Shown here: positions 1 to 8,557 of the stretch, in pieces | Layout of the letters: every line of letters starts with the position of its first letter | Numbering within the stretch: position 1 is the stretch's first letter | Assembly: GCA_041441465.1 (NCBI GenBank) | Contig: JASDSY010000021.1 | Span: 1-64,000 of the forward strand | Source of the DNA: JASDSY01 sp041441465 | Lineage (GTDB): Bacteria > Muiribacteriota > UBA9980 | Direction of reading: 5' to 3' | Length of the DNA stretch: 64,000 nt | Notes under the pieces: generated by a model | Databases searched by the model: none | Told to the model about the DNA's origin: nothing | Seen by the model: only the letters and a program-made list of their open reading frames with translations | Position numbers and translations under genes: made by a program

Positions 1-754
1 GCCAGGACGGCTTTCAGAACGCGGTCCCGAAAAATAGCCTCATAAATTCTTTAAAACACATATAAATCCGATAATTTTAATTTATAAACTTAAAATTCAA
101 ATTCGCGTAAACTATAGTTTCAGAGCTATAGCTTTAAAATATCGAATTACAATTTATGCAGGACTATTTTGAGGGACATTTCGGAAGGGGCGGAGCCGGG
201 AAGGCGTGAGCCCCTGAGAATAAGCGGCTGAAAGCCAGGACGGCTTTCAGAACGCGGTCCCGAAAAATAGCCTCATAAATTCTTTAAAACACATATAAAT
301 CCGATAATTTTAATTTATAAACTTAAAATTCAAATTCGCGTAAACTATAGTTTCAGAGCTATAGCTTTAAAATATCGAATTACAATTTATGCAGGACTAT
401 TTTGAGGGACATTTCGGAAGGGGCGGAGCCGGGAAGGCGTGAGCCCCTGAGAATAAGCGGCTGAAAGCCAGGACGGCTTTCAGAACGCGGTCCCGAAAAA
501 TAGCCTCATAAATTCTTTAAAACACATATAAATCCGATAATTTTAATTTATAAACTTAAAATTCAAATTCGCGTAAACTATAGTTTCAGAGCTATAGCTT
601 TAAAATATCGAATTACAATTTATGCAGGACTATTTTGAGGGACATTTCGGAAGGGGCGGAGCCGGGAAGGCGTGAGCCCCTGAGAATAAGCGGCTGAAAG
701 CCAGGACGGCTTTCAGAACGCGGTCCCGAAAAATAGCCTCATAAATTCTTTAAA
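1..754. repeat. 233-bp tandem repeat, three full copies plus a 55-bp partial copy
   Basis: Units begin at 1, 234 and 467 and look identical by eye; a fourth starts at 700 and breaks off at about 754. The window opens inside the array, so the true copy number is unknown. Each unit has an AT-rich half and a GC-rich half. In the first complete GC-rich part, GGGAC (173-177) can pair with GTCCC (257-261). Inside it, GGGGC (187-191) can pair with GCCCC (210-214), and CTGAAAGCC (228-236) with GGCTTTCAG (242-250). That is a possible multi-branched fold of about 90 nt. I see no convincing ORF in the unit. The last codons of the neighbouring permease gene lie inside the partial copy. It is not CRISPR: there are no short repeats with variable spacers. 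Confidence 0.93.
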
Positions 755-1938
755 TTATCAATAATGCTTGAAGTAAAAATTTTTCGCGTTGAAAAATAGC
801 AGGCCGCGATCAATACAATAAATTCAATAACGCCTATCGTTAAAATATTATTATAATTGAGGCAGGCCGGAATTTTAGTTATGCTGTAATAAATGCTTAT
901 TTCCGAAGGAACGCCTATGCCCCACCTGTCAATAAAATTAACCAGCGCAATTCCAAGGAGGCCGCCGGTTATAAGGCCCGCAATTCCCATTATAAACCCT
1001 TCGATAAAAAATACACGCGATATCTTATTTTCAGGCGTGCCGAGGGCCGACATTATGGCTACGCTCTTGGAACGCCTGTATATATTCATGATAACTATAA
1101 AAGCGATGCTTATGTTAGCTATTAAAACCGTCAAAAGAATTATTAAATATAAAACCGCGCGCTCGATTTTAATAGTCGCAAAAAGGCTTTTATTAATATC
1201 TTTCCATGTTTTAACAATAATTTCCTTGTTGCCGATATCGCGTTTTAAAATATCAGCAAAACCGTCTGTATCCTTTATATCGTTGAGACGTATCAATATC
1301 GACGTGGCGACGCCTTCATAACCAAGCAGCGTTTGAAGTTTTTTTATGTCGCAGAACGCGAAACTAATATCATAATCATAAATCCCAATTTCAAATGTCG
1401 AAGTCACCTCAAAAAAATTTTCGTGCCGCAGGGTCGTAACTTTAACCTTTTCGCCTTTTTTCATTTTGAAACGTTCGAACAGGACTTTGCCGACAACAAA
1501 GAAATCTTTTTCGCGGTTTTTAGAAACCGCATTTTCGGCTGTATCAAGTTTTTTAGGCAAAAATAAAGACACATCGCGCTCATAAATCGGATCAATACCA
1601 ATAAGCCTTATTCCGGCAGTGAATTCATCCTTCGAAAGTATGGTATCGCTGATAAACCGCGGGGCGACTCCTGCGAACTTATCACCGTATTTCGTCATTA
1701 TTTCCCTGATAAATTTATCGTAATTTGAAAAACCAAGACCGTCAGCCGTAGTCAGCTCGATATGCGACGTGACGCCTATAAGCTTATTTATAAGCTCATT
1801 ATCAAGCCCTTCGGCAACCGATATGATAACAATGACAAGAGCGGCCGCAAGCGCCACCATAAAAAACGGAAATTTGCCGAATTTAAAATTACGTATAAAA
1901 AAAGATAAAGCGAGTTGAAATTCAAATTTAAGCGGCAT
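739..1938 (-). CDS. FtsX/LolC-E-type ABC transporter permease
   Basis: Predicted inner-membrane permease of the MacB/LolC/E class, about 399 aa, which would act with an ATPase in lipoprotein release or export. A membrane helix lies near residues 20-42, followed by a large extracytoplasmic domain of about 220 residues, then three helices near 265-290, 310-340 and 365-390: the usual 1+3 layout. I chose the ATG at 1938 because it shares a base with the TGA of the upstream ubiB-like gene (TGATG coupling); a TTG one codon earlier is also possible. No ATPase gene is visible next door, and the window ends soon after. The last five codons and the stop lie in the partial copy of the 233-bp repeat, so the C-terminus may have been remodelled. 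The family call is firm; the cargo is unknown. Confidence 0.82.
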   Translation of the reverse strand: MPLKFEFQLALSFFIRNFKFGKFPFFMVALAAALVIVIISVAEGLDNELINKLIGVTSHIELTTADGLGFSNYDKFIREIMTKYGDKFAGVAPRFISDTILSKDEFTAGIRLIGIDPIYERDVSLFLPKKLDTAENAVSKNREKDFFVVGKVLFERFKMKKGEKVKVTTLRHENFFEVTSTFEIGIYDYDISFAFCDIKKLQTLLGYEGVATSILIRLNDIKDTDGFADILKRDIGNKEIIVKTWKDINKSLFATIKIERAVLYLIILLTVLIANISIAFIVIMNIYRRSKSVAIMSALGTPENKISRVFFIEGFIMGIAGLITGGLLGIALVNFIDRWGIGVPSEISIYYSITKIPACLNYNNILTIGVIEFIVLIAACYFSTRKIFTSSIIDNLKNL

Positions 1939-3626
1939 CAAAGCTTACCTGACCGCATCATAGAAATTACAAGAAACAGGCCGAAAACACCGGCAATTAC
2001 AAACCCGGAAAATCCGATCAGCGGGACGCCGTAAACAAACGGACCTTTTTCAGCGGTAACAATAAGCCCGGACGATACTATCAGAGCTGAAACAATGAGA
2101 GAAACTGAAAGTCTGTTGCTGACAGTATCCAGTTTTTTTATAAGATCCTCAAGTCCTATATGATGAAATTCTATGCCCAGTTTGCCTTTTTCAATCTTTT
2201 TGAATATCGAGTTAAATGTTTTCGGAGTGTCGAATATCAATTCTTTAAGATCTTCGCCCAGGTTCAGCAAAATTTTTATTATGTCACGCGGCCAAAGTAT
2301 TCTTTTAGTCAATTCATGCAGGAACGGTTCTGCCGCTTTAGCGGTTTCGTAGTTCGGATCGAGTTTTCGGCCGATAGCCTCGATCTCGAGCGTAGCTTTG
2401 CTTAGCAGCGAATATTCAGACGGCACGCGTATTTTATGCTTAAGCGCAATCTTGATCGTCTGAAGCATTATAGTTCCTATTTCAAGGCGCTTTAAAGGCT
2501 TGTTATAATGTTCCTCTATAAATTCTTCAATTTCATATTTCAAAAGATTCACGTCGATATTTTCAGGCAATACTCCCATTATAAGCAAATTCTTGACGAT
2601 TTTATTCACGTCTTTTGTCATCAGGCCGATGAACATATGAATAATCCGCATTTGCATCTCATCGTTAAGCTTGCCGGTAACGCCAAAGTCAATGAACGCC
2701 ACCGCCCCGTCAGGCCTTATAAATATATTGCCCGGATGCGGATCGCCGTGAAACAGGCCGTCTATTAATATCATTTTAAAAAAAGCGCGCGAACCGTGCA
2801 GGGCAAGTTTTTTCAAGTCGAATCCGGCGGCCTTCAATCTGTCGACATGATCTGCTTTTATGCCGTTTATATATTCCATAACCATTATTTTAGGCGTAGT
2901 GAGTTCCGAATACACCTTCGGAATATGAACAGTTTTATCGTCCTTGAAATTATTCATGAAACGTTCGCAATTTTGTGCTTCGATCGTAAAATCAAGTTCC
3001 TTTTTTATATGCTTGGCAAATTCCTCTACCATTCGGACCGGCTCATAAAGCTGGATTTCAGGAATATTATTCATGAGCATACGCGCGAAATTAAAGAGAA
3101 TCTCGATATCATAATCTATAACTTTATCGATGCCGCGCCTGCGGACTTTTATTATAACTTCGGTGCCGTCAAGCAGTTTAGCCTTATGCACCTGTGAAAT
3201 CGAAGCGGACCCGATCGGTTCGGGTATAATCTCGCTAAAATACTTGTCATACGGTTGATTATATTCCTCTTCGATTATACGCAGCGCTTCGTCGAACGGA
3301 AATGGCTCGACGCAATCCTGCAGCTTGGCAAGTTCTTTTACAAGTGCCTCTGGAACCATGTCAGGCCTCAAAGACAAAAGCTGGCCGAATTTTACGAATG
3401 TCGGGCCAAGTTCCTCGAGGGCAGATTTTATACGCTCGGCGAGAGTTTTTTTGCGGCTCGTATCGTCATAGGGAAGCGATTTAAAATAACGCTTTTTGAA
3501 AGGCACAAAGCGCATCAACCCTAGTTTTTCAATAACAAAACCAAGGCCGTGCTTAAAAAATATATTGGCGATTGTCTTATATCTCAAAAACAACCTGTAT
3601 CTTTTGTTTATATTGAATATTTGCAT
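1938..3626 (-). CDS. UbiB/AarF/ABC1-family atypical kinase
   Basis: Membrane-bound kinase-like protein of 562 aa; in other bacteria the family supports isoprenoid quinone synthesis or handling. The KxGQ motif is at 79-82 (KFGQ), the Ala/Ser-rich loop replacing a P-loop at 139-147 (GSASISQVH), the lysine at about 160, the catalytic segment HGDPHPGN at 293-300 and the DFG at 313-315. All key residues are present. Two hydrophobic segments end the protein (about 505-558), as is usual. It is translationally coupled to the downstream permease through a 1-base overlap. No quinone biosynthesis gene is nearby, so the substrate pathway is inferred from the family only. Confidence 0.9.
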   Translation of the reverse strand: MQIFNINKRYRLFLRYKTIANIFFKHGLGFVIEKLGLMRFVPFKKRYFKSLPYDDTSRKKTLAERIKSALEELGPTFVKFGQLLSLRPDMVPEALVKELAKLQDCVEPFPFDEALRIIEEEYNQPYDKYFSEIIPEPIGSASISQVHKAKLLDGTEVIIKVRRRGIDKVIDYDIEILFNFARMLMNNIPEIQLYEPVRMVEEFAKHIKKELDFTIEAQNCERFMNNFKDDKTVHIPKVYSELTTPKIMVMEYINGIKADHVDRLKAAGFDLKKLALHGSRAFFKMILIDGLFHGDPHPGNIFIRPDGAVAFIDFGVTGKLNDEMQMRIIHMFIGLMTKDVNKIVKNLLIMGVLPENIDVNLLKYEIEEFIEEHYNKPLKRLEIGTIMLQTIKIALKHKIRVPSEYSLLSKATLEIEAIGRKLDPNYETAKAAEPFLHELTKRILWPRDIIKILLNLGEDLKELIFDTPKTFNSIFKKIEKGKLGIEFHHIGLEDLIKKLDTVSNRLSVSLIVSALIVSSGLIVTAEKGPFVYGVPLIGFSGFVIAGVFGLFLVISMMRSGKL

Positions 3627-3693
3627 AAATTTATTTTAATTCAAATTTAAGTAAAAGTAAATAGAAATTTATCTTTAAATTCAGCTTCGGAAG

Positions 3694-4602
3694 TTAAAAA
3701 TGCGGCTGGATTTTAACGCATATATTTTTCAAAGTATATGGGTGGATAAATTCCAATTTTACGGAATCAAGGCAAAAACCTTTGCCGTCGAAAAGCTTCA
3801 ACGTCGAACCATAAAGGTTATCGCCGATTATGGCGTGATTTAAGTGTGAAAGATGGACGCGTATCTGATGCGTGCGTCCGGTGTCGAGAACGAGCTCGAG
3901 TATTGTCTGATTTTTTTCCGATGAAATAACTTTATAATGGGTTAGCGCATCCTTGCCGGTCGCGCTTACACGATATTTACCTGAAATATGCCGGTCGCGC
4001 CCTATCGGAAAGTTTATGACGCCTTCGTTTTTTTTGAATATGCCATGCACTTTAGCCATATATGTCCTTTTAATCTCGTTATTGAAAAGCATCTGGTCTA
4101 AAATAAGCTGAGTCGCGCTGTCTTTAGCGAATAATATAAGTCCTGACGTGCCGATATCCAGACGGTGGACATGGCCGGTGCGCCTGCCGATAAAGCCTTT
4201 ACTTAAAAAATAAGCCTTGAGGTGATTCGATAACGTATTGACGTCTTCGGGCGAGTCCGGATGAACTTTAACGCCCTTCGGCTTATTTATAATTATTAAA
4301 AAATCATCCTCATATTCGGCTTTTATAAGTTCCGTGTTACCAGGCAATAATTCATCAAAGTTTTCAGTCATAAAAAAATTATCGATTTGAACTTCTCTAA
4401 ATCCGTCGGATGAACATTCATTTATTTTTATTGGTAAAGCGTTTATTTTATTTAATATTTTCGGATAGTCAGAAAAAAGCAAATTAATAATCCGTTCTTC
4501 AGAAACAATTCTAGAACTGCTAAAAAACTTTAAGTTAAGAGAATTATTAATCCTTAAGGCATTTATGTCAGTGAATTCTATTTTGTCGTTTTTAACTTTC
4601 AT
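3694..4602 (-). CDS. RluD/RluA-family 23S rRNA pseudouridine synthase
   Basis: Converts specific uridines in rRNA to pseudouridine. The 302-aa protein carries the family motif RTGHVHRLDIGTSG with the catalytic Asp at about 149, and the later motif TGRTHQIRVHL followed by GDNLYG. The first 90 residues are not a clear S4 domain, although the position fits one. A likely promoter on this strand is TTGCTT - 17 bp - TATAAT (4655-4683), about 55 bp upstream of the start. It reads away from the terminator of the 5103-6695 gene, so it is probably its own unit. The exact target uridine cannot be told from the sequence. Confidence 0.9.
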   Translation of the reverse strand: MKVKNDKIEFTDINALRINNSLNLKFFSSSRIVSEERIINLLFSDYPKILNKINALPIKINECSSDGFREVQIDNFFMTENFDELLPGNTELIKAEYEDDFLIIINKPKGVKVHPDSPEDVNTLSNHLKAYFLSKGFIGRRTGHVHRLDIGTSGLILFAKDSATQLILDQMLFNNEIKRTYMAKVHGIFKKNEGVINFPIGRDRHISGKYRVSATGKDALTHYKVISSEKNQTILELVLDTGRTHQIRVHLSHLNHAIIGDNLYGSTLKLFDGKGFCLDSVKLEFIHPYTLKNICVKIQPHF

Positions 4603-4654
4603 AAAAAATATCCCGTTTCACAGCCAACGCTAAAAATCAATTCATATGAATAAA

Positions 4655-4683
4655 ATTATAATTCTTTTTCATAATATAAGCAA
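4655..4683 (-). promoter_or_regulatory. Sigma-70-type promoter for the pseudouridine synthase gene
   Basis: Read on the minus strand: TTGCTT (4683-4678), 17-bp spacer, TATAAT (4660-4655). It lies about 55 bp before the ATG at 4602. Confidence 0.65.
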
Positions 4684-4751
4684 CTTTTTTTCAAATTTCC
4701 CCGGAATAAATTTATTGAAAAATTTTAAGGCATGTTTTTTATGACATTTAA

Positions 4752-4795
4752 GCCGGGGGCAACAAAGGGACAATCGCCCTTTGAATGCCCCCGGC
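4752..4795. other. Strong two-tier GC hairpin in intergenic DNA
   Basis: GCCGGGGGCA (4752-4761) is perfectly complementary to TGCCCCCGGC (4786-4795). Nested within, CAAAGGG pairs with CCCTTTG. A CCCCCTTTTT tract follows on the plus strand, so it could act as a plus-strand terminator, but no plus-strand gene ends here. It lies in the 500-bp gap 4603-5102, which otherwise holds the promoter at 4655, a second hairpin, a repeat-like segment and a terminator. Confidence 0.7.
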
Positions 4796-4862
4796 CCCCT
4801 TTTTAATCCCGGTTATTTCTACCGTTATTTTTATGATTCTATTGTTTTATTTTATTATATCT

Positions 4863-4897
4863 TAGTTACATCGTCCGCTGCGCGTTCGATGTAACTA
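4863..4897. other. 11-bp perfect inverted repeat (hairpin)
   Basis: TAGTTACATCG (4863-4873) and CGATGTAACTA (4887-4897) are perfect complements around a 13-nt loop. No T-tract follows on either strand, so it is not an obvious terminator. It sits just left of the degenerate relative of the 233-bp repeat. Confidence 0.7.
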
Positions 4898-4917
4898 GGC
4901 AATCAGCGGCGCGGATT

Positions 4918-4952
4918 GGCGAGAGCCTCTGAAAATAAGCGCATGAAAGTCA
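4918..4952. repeat. Degenerate relative of the 233-bp repeat core
   Basis: This 35-bp segment aligns without gaps to 203-237 of the tandem array with 29 of 35 identical bases by my hand count; both contain AATAAGCG and TGAAAG blocks. The outer GGGAC/GTCCC closing pair is not clearly kept. It suggests a dispersed repeat family. Confidence 0.55.
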
Positions 4953-5021
4953 CAACGAATTTAATGACACCGCTGTCCATCAAATATGACATCATAAATA
5001 GCAGAATAGGCAGGGGATTAT

Positions 5022-5062
5022 AAAAAAGGTGGCGGTAAGGAATAATTCCTTACCGCCACCTT
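5022..5062 (-). terminator. Rho-independent terminator of the secreted TPR gene
   Basis: A perfect 17-bp stem (5026-5042 with 5046-5062) and a 3-nt loop. On the minus strand it is followed by a run of T (the A-run 5022-5027 on the plus strand). It lies 40 bp past the stop codon of the 5103-6695 gene. Confidence 0.92.
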
Positions 5063-5102
5063 ATCAGAAACCTATTTAAGTTTAAATTTTATTTTTTAAT
5101 GA

Positions 5103-6695
5103 TTAGTAACCGTAACCATAGCCAAGCGCTGCCAGTCTTTCACGCGACATGTTTACGAATGGCGAATATGGATAGTAAGAAACTACATATTTGTATTTAT
5201 CGGCAGCTTCACGGTTTTTGTATGCTTTTTCAAGTTCCTGGCCTGCTCTGAACATTGCTTCTGCAGCACGCTGGTGCGAAGGATATTCACGTACGAAACT
5301 TTCGAGCCATCTTGAAGCGTCAGCATATTTATAAGCTGCATCTAATACATCTGCACTTGCGAAGAACCAATCAGGTCTTGAAGGCGAAGTGCGGAACTCG
5401 TTTATCATATCGCGCAATAATTTTGAAGCGTCATTGTAATTATATGTGCTCTTATAGGAAAGAGCGAGATAATACATTGTACCTTCGCGATATGAAGAAG
5501 CAGGGTATCTTTTCAATAACTTTTTGAATGAATCTATAGCCATTATGAAATTATTCTGGTTGAAATATGTAAAACCTGCCTGATACAAAGTAGCGTCAGT
5601 TTCATAACCTGTCGGGTACGAAGGATATGAAGGTGTTGACGGATACGATGGATATGTCGGAGTTGAAGGATATGACGGATATGTAGGTGTCGGCGGTACA
5701 GGCGGCTGTGAAGGATAGCCGTTCTGATACGAAGCCGGCGAACCAGGGTACATATCGCCCTGCTGGTGATACATAGTGCCGTCAGGAGCCTGATGCGAGT
5801 GACCAGGATGTGTAGGATCCCAGTGACGGCTGACGTTAGCATCATTTAACGCAAGATTTTGAGTAGTTACAGGAGCGTTAGTATTTTCAGATACTTCACG
5901 TGAATTTTTATTGCCTTCAAGAAAAGCTATAGCGTTTTTAGTAAGCTGGATGTGGCTGCAATCTTTGCGGTTAAAACCGTCATAAAGCTTGTTGCCGGGA
6001 GCGCCTGTACCGTCATCGAATATCGAGCTGTCGCCAAAAGCTACTATACGGCCTTTGCAATTTGAAGGAGTTGATAAGCCTATATAATAAAGCGAAGGGC
6101 TTTTTTTAGAAGGTACGAGCACTCTAGCGTCTTTAGAAACCGCTTTTACAGTAGCGCCGGCCCATGTTCCCATTGCCTTACAGCCTTCAAGAAGTTTATC
6201 GGAACTGCTGTCGATCGGAATAGGAAATTCATTCATTTTATTCGCATCAAACTGAATCCCGAATTGCGGCAAAATTTGATTCAATACGCCGACAGCATCG
6301 ATGCCGTCATTATTCCTGTCCGCACCGGCATGGTCAGCGACAGCGAAAAGGTTACCGCCGCGTTTTACAAAATCAACGATATCTGCCTGTTCTTGCTTTG
6401 TATATACTGAATTTGGCTCTGACATTACAAGTATTGAAGCGTTAGCCAAAATATTTTTATCAATTGTTTTTTTTGCCGATACAACGTTATATCCGGATGA
6501 TTTAAATACATTCGCCAAATCCGAAAAACCGCCTGTCGCAGTCCAGTCTGCATTTCCTGCAGTTTGAGCGTGACATTCATCGAATACTACATCCTGCGCG
6601 CTGAAGACCGGTGAAAACATGCCGCCGAATCCGATAACTGCCGAAAGAACAACACCGCCAACTAATGACGAGAAACTTTTTTTCATTAATTCCAT
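5103..6695 (-). CDS. Secreted GATase-like (DUF4350-like) domain fused to a TPR domain
   Basis: A 530-aa exported protein. Residues 1-33 form a signal peptide with an AxA-like end (VFSAQ). Residues about 35-260 resemble the flavodoxin/class-I-glutaminase fold used in DUF4350-like proteins: a VKRGGNLFAVADHAG turn and a later GRIVAFGDSSIFDD strand-loop, with no clear catalytic Cys. Residues about 290-375 are a low-complexity linker rich in Pro, Tyr and Ser with repeated TPTYPSYPS-like units. The last 150 residues are TPR helices of the YbgF/BamD type. The protein ends in GYGYGY. I chose the ATG at 6695 because GGGG lies 8 nt upstream; the promoter at 6767-6795 gives a leader of about 65 nt. A role in envelope organisation is inference. 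Confidence 0.72.
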   Translation of the reverse strand: MELMKKSFSSLVGGVVLSAVIGFGGMFSPVFSAQDVVFDECHAQTAGNADWTATGGFSDLANVFKSSGYNVVSAKKTIDKNILANASILVMSEPNSVYTKQEQADIVDFVKRGGNLFAVADHAGADRNNDGIDAVGVLNQILPQFGIQFDANKMNEFPIPIDSSSDKLLEGCKAMGTWAGATVKAVSKDARVLVPSKKSPSLYYIGLSTPSNCKGRIVAFGDSSIFDDGTGAPGNKLYDGFNRKDCSHIQLTKNAIAFLEGNKNSREVSENTNAPVTTQNLALNDANVSRHWDPTHPGHSHQAPDGTMYHQQGDMYPGSPASYQNGYPSQPPVPPTPTYPSYPSTPTYPSYPSTPSYPSYPTGYETDATLYQAGFTYFNQNNFIMAIDSFKKLLKRYPASSYREGTMYYLALSYKSTYNYNDASKLLRDMINEFRTSPSRPDWFFASADVLDAAYKYADASRWLESFVREYPSHQRAAEAMFRAGQELEKAYKNREAADKYKYVVSYYPYSPFVNMSRERLAALGYGYGY

Positions 6696-6766
6696 GTTAA
6701 CAACCCCTTTTTTAATTTATTCTCCCATACTTCGTACTACATCTGCTTTTTAATGTGATTCATTTT

Positions 6767-6795
6767 ATTATACCACATCATTAAGCTTTAATCAA
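6767..6795 (-). promoter_or_regulatory. Consensus-like promoter of the 5103-6695 gene
   Basis: Minus strand: TTGATT (6795-6790), 17-bp spacer, TATAAT (6772-6767). Transcription should start near 6760. Confidence 0.8.
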
Positions 6796-6894
6796 GAAAA
6801 AAAATAAAAAATGCAAAAAAAATAATCAAAGAACTGTTTAAAAATTGCACTATCTTTTTTCAAGAATTTTTTTATGTATATTTTAAACTGACTA

Positions 6895-6903
6895 TGTTAT
6901 AAT
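6895..6903 (+). promoter_or_regulatory. Extended -10 promoter for the 6943 operon
   Basis: TGTTATAAT at 6895-6903 is a perfect extended -10 element (TGnTATAAT), about 40 bp before the ATG at 6943. No good -35 is visible at the right distance, which is usual for this promoter type. Confidence 0.65.
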
Positions 6904-6942
6904 AATGACACTGCAAAATAAATAATAAACTCAGGGGTTATT

Positions 6943-8154
6943 ATGTCAGAAAACAATAACGATAAATTTAAGGGGCTTTTTAAAGATTTTAACAACAATG
7001 ACGAGGGCAGTTTCGACGAAAAGTTAAAAAATCTTTCGCCCGTCGGGAATAATATCCAGCCGGCCGCTGAAACAATTAACGAAAACGAAAATTTCGTTAA
7101 ATTAAGCTCCGCGATAACTGAAATTCCTGAATTTGAATTGTTAAACCAAAAAGACAGGGCAATGTTCAATGTTATACTGGAATTTTGGAATGAATCGATA
7201 TATTCGAAATTTATATCCCTTGCTGAAAGCAACAAAAAAGACGGTTCCGGAGCATTGCTGCGAGAAATCGAAACGATAAAATCAGCTATTTACCTATATA
7301 ATCTTACCGATTTCAAGCCTTATTATGATTTGAATCTCGGCATAAGCGAAACTTCAGCGTACCGCGAATACACGGATTATTTTACCAGGATAAAGAATCA
7401 GGAAATACCGTTTTCCCTATCAGAAATCAAACGTTTTAAAGAATCAATACAAAAAGTATTCGCAATTTTAGAAAACGAAAAAAATATTGCAGCCTCGTAT
7501 AAAAACTCCAATGTAAAAACTGCTCCGGACAAGCAGGAAAAAAAATCAAAGTCAAAATCAGGCCGGGCCGAGTCAGATGACGCTCAAAAGCTCGAAACGA
7601 CAGATTATAAACCGGAAGCAAGCGAAAAAAAATATACGCTGTCTGAAAAAGCCGAAACGATAAAAAATGATATCTCGGCCGAGAATATAAAATTATCCGA
7701 CGCTATAAATTCAAAATCGATGCAGCGCGGAAAAAAAAGAAAAAAAATAAAAATAAAAGCCAAAGACTCAAGCTCACTCGGTTGCTTTTCATCGGTAGTG
7801 GTTTTTTTCATAGTAATGCAAAATTATAGCGCCGTACAGGGATTTTTAATAGCTCTCACCGTTTATTGCGTTTTTGATATGGCCTCAAGTTTTTCGAGCA
7901 GCAATCCTGAAGACTTAAAAAATAGTTTTACAATGTTTTCTTTAGCGATCGGCACCGCGCTCGGAACGGCAGCGTCAGGAGATATAGGCGGCGCAATAGC
8001 GGGTCTTGTGATAAGCGCGATAGTTTCTTCATATATATCCGAACCGATCGGCAGTGAAAAAGACAATCAATTTTTAACAAAGCCTGAAGCAAAACTTAAT
8101 ACCGATTCCAATAATGATACGCAGCCGTCAGATAATCACGATGAAAAAAAATAA
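6943..8154 (+). CDS. Membrane protein of unknown function, operonic with a Rieske protein
   Basis: A 403-aa protein I do not recognise. Residues 1-200 are charged and soluble-looking, with Asn- and Lys-rich stretches; 200-275 is a very basic linker (KKRKKIKIKAK). Two hydrophobic stretches follow at about 280-315 and 325-370; the second is rich in Gly and Ala (GTALGTAASGDIGGAIAG), like a glycine-zipper helix pair. The tail is polar. The start ATG has AGGGG six bases upstream and follows an extended -10 promoter. The stop overlaps the ORF of the next gene (TAATG). No family is claimed. Confidence 0.8.
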   Translation: MSENNNDKFKGLFKDFNNNDEGSFDEKLKNLSPVGNNIQPAAETINENENFVKLSSAITEIPEFELLNQKDRAMFNVILEFWNESIYSKFISLAESNKKDGSGALLREIETIKSAIYLYNLTDFKPYYDLNLGISETSAYREYTDYFTRIKNQEIPFSLSEIKRFKESIQKVFAILENEKNIAASYKNSNVKTAPDKQEKKSKSKSGRAESDDAQKLETTDYKPEASEKKYTLSEKAETIKNDISAENIKLSDAINSKSMQRGKKRKKIKIKAKDSSSLGCFSSVVVFFIVMQNYSAVQGFLIALTVYCVFDMASSFSSSNPEDLKNSFTMFSLAIGTALGTAASGDIGGAIAGLVISAIVSSYISEPIGSEKDNQFLTKPEAKLNTDSNNDTQPSDNHDEKK

Positions 8155-8168
8155 TGGAGAATTTCAAT

Positions 8169-8495
8169 ATGGAATATAAATACATTAAAACAATTACATT
8201 TGAATCACTTAAAGAAAATGAAGGCGCTAAATTCGAAATTGACGACAGATTCGCGCTTGCATTATTTCTTGTGGATAATAAAGTTTACGCTTTCGATAAT
8301 AAATGCCCACACATGGGAATGCCGCTTTGCGAAGGCCGTATCGAAAACAACGAAAACCTCGTATGCCGTTATCATTTCTGGAAGTTTAATATAAAAACAG
8401 GGAACGCTACGTTCGCGCCCAGCATATACGCAAAAACTTTTGAAACAAAAATCGACGATACCGACGGTTTTGTTTATGTAAAAATACCGGCTTAA
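8169..8495 (+). CDS. Small Rieske [2Fe-2S] ferredoxin-type protein
   Basis: A 108-aa soluble electron carrier or subunit, similar in size to NirD and dioxygenase ferredoxins. The Rieske ligands are complete: Cys46 and His48 in CPHMG, and Cys66 and His69 in CRYHFWKF, counted from the ATG at 8169. I prefer 8169 over the ATG at 8154 because GGAGA sits 8 nt ahead of it, whereas the earlier ATG has no ribosome site and only overlaps the upstream stop. No oxygenase or reductase partner is adjacent, so the partner is unknown. Confidence 0.88.
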   Translation: MEYKYIKTITFESLKENEGAKFEIDDRFALALFLVDNKVYAFDNKCPHMGMPLCEGRIENNENLVCRYHFWKFNIKTGNATFAPSIYAKTFETKIDDTDGFVYVKIPA

Positions 8496-8557
8496 TTAAT
8501 TTTAACTTATTTTTAATTTTACACTTAAGCGACCAGGAGTATATTAACAGGATATAA

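Noticed and set aside
1..754. CRISPR array
   Set aside because: The unit is 233 bp with no variable spacers; there are no cas genes.
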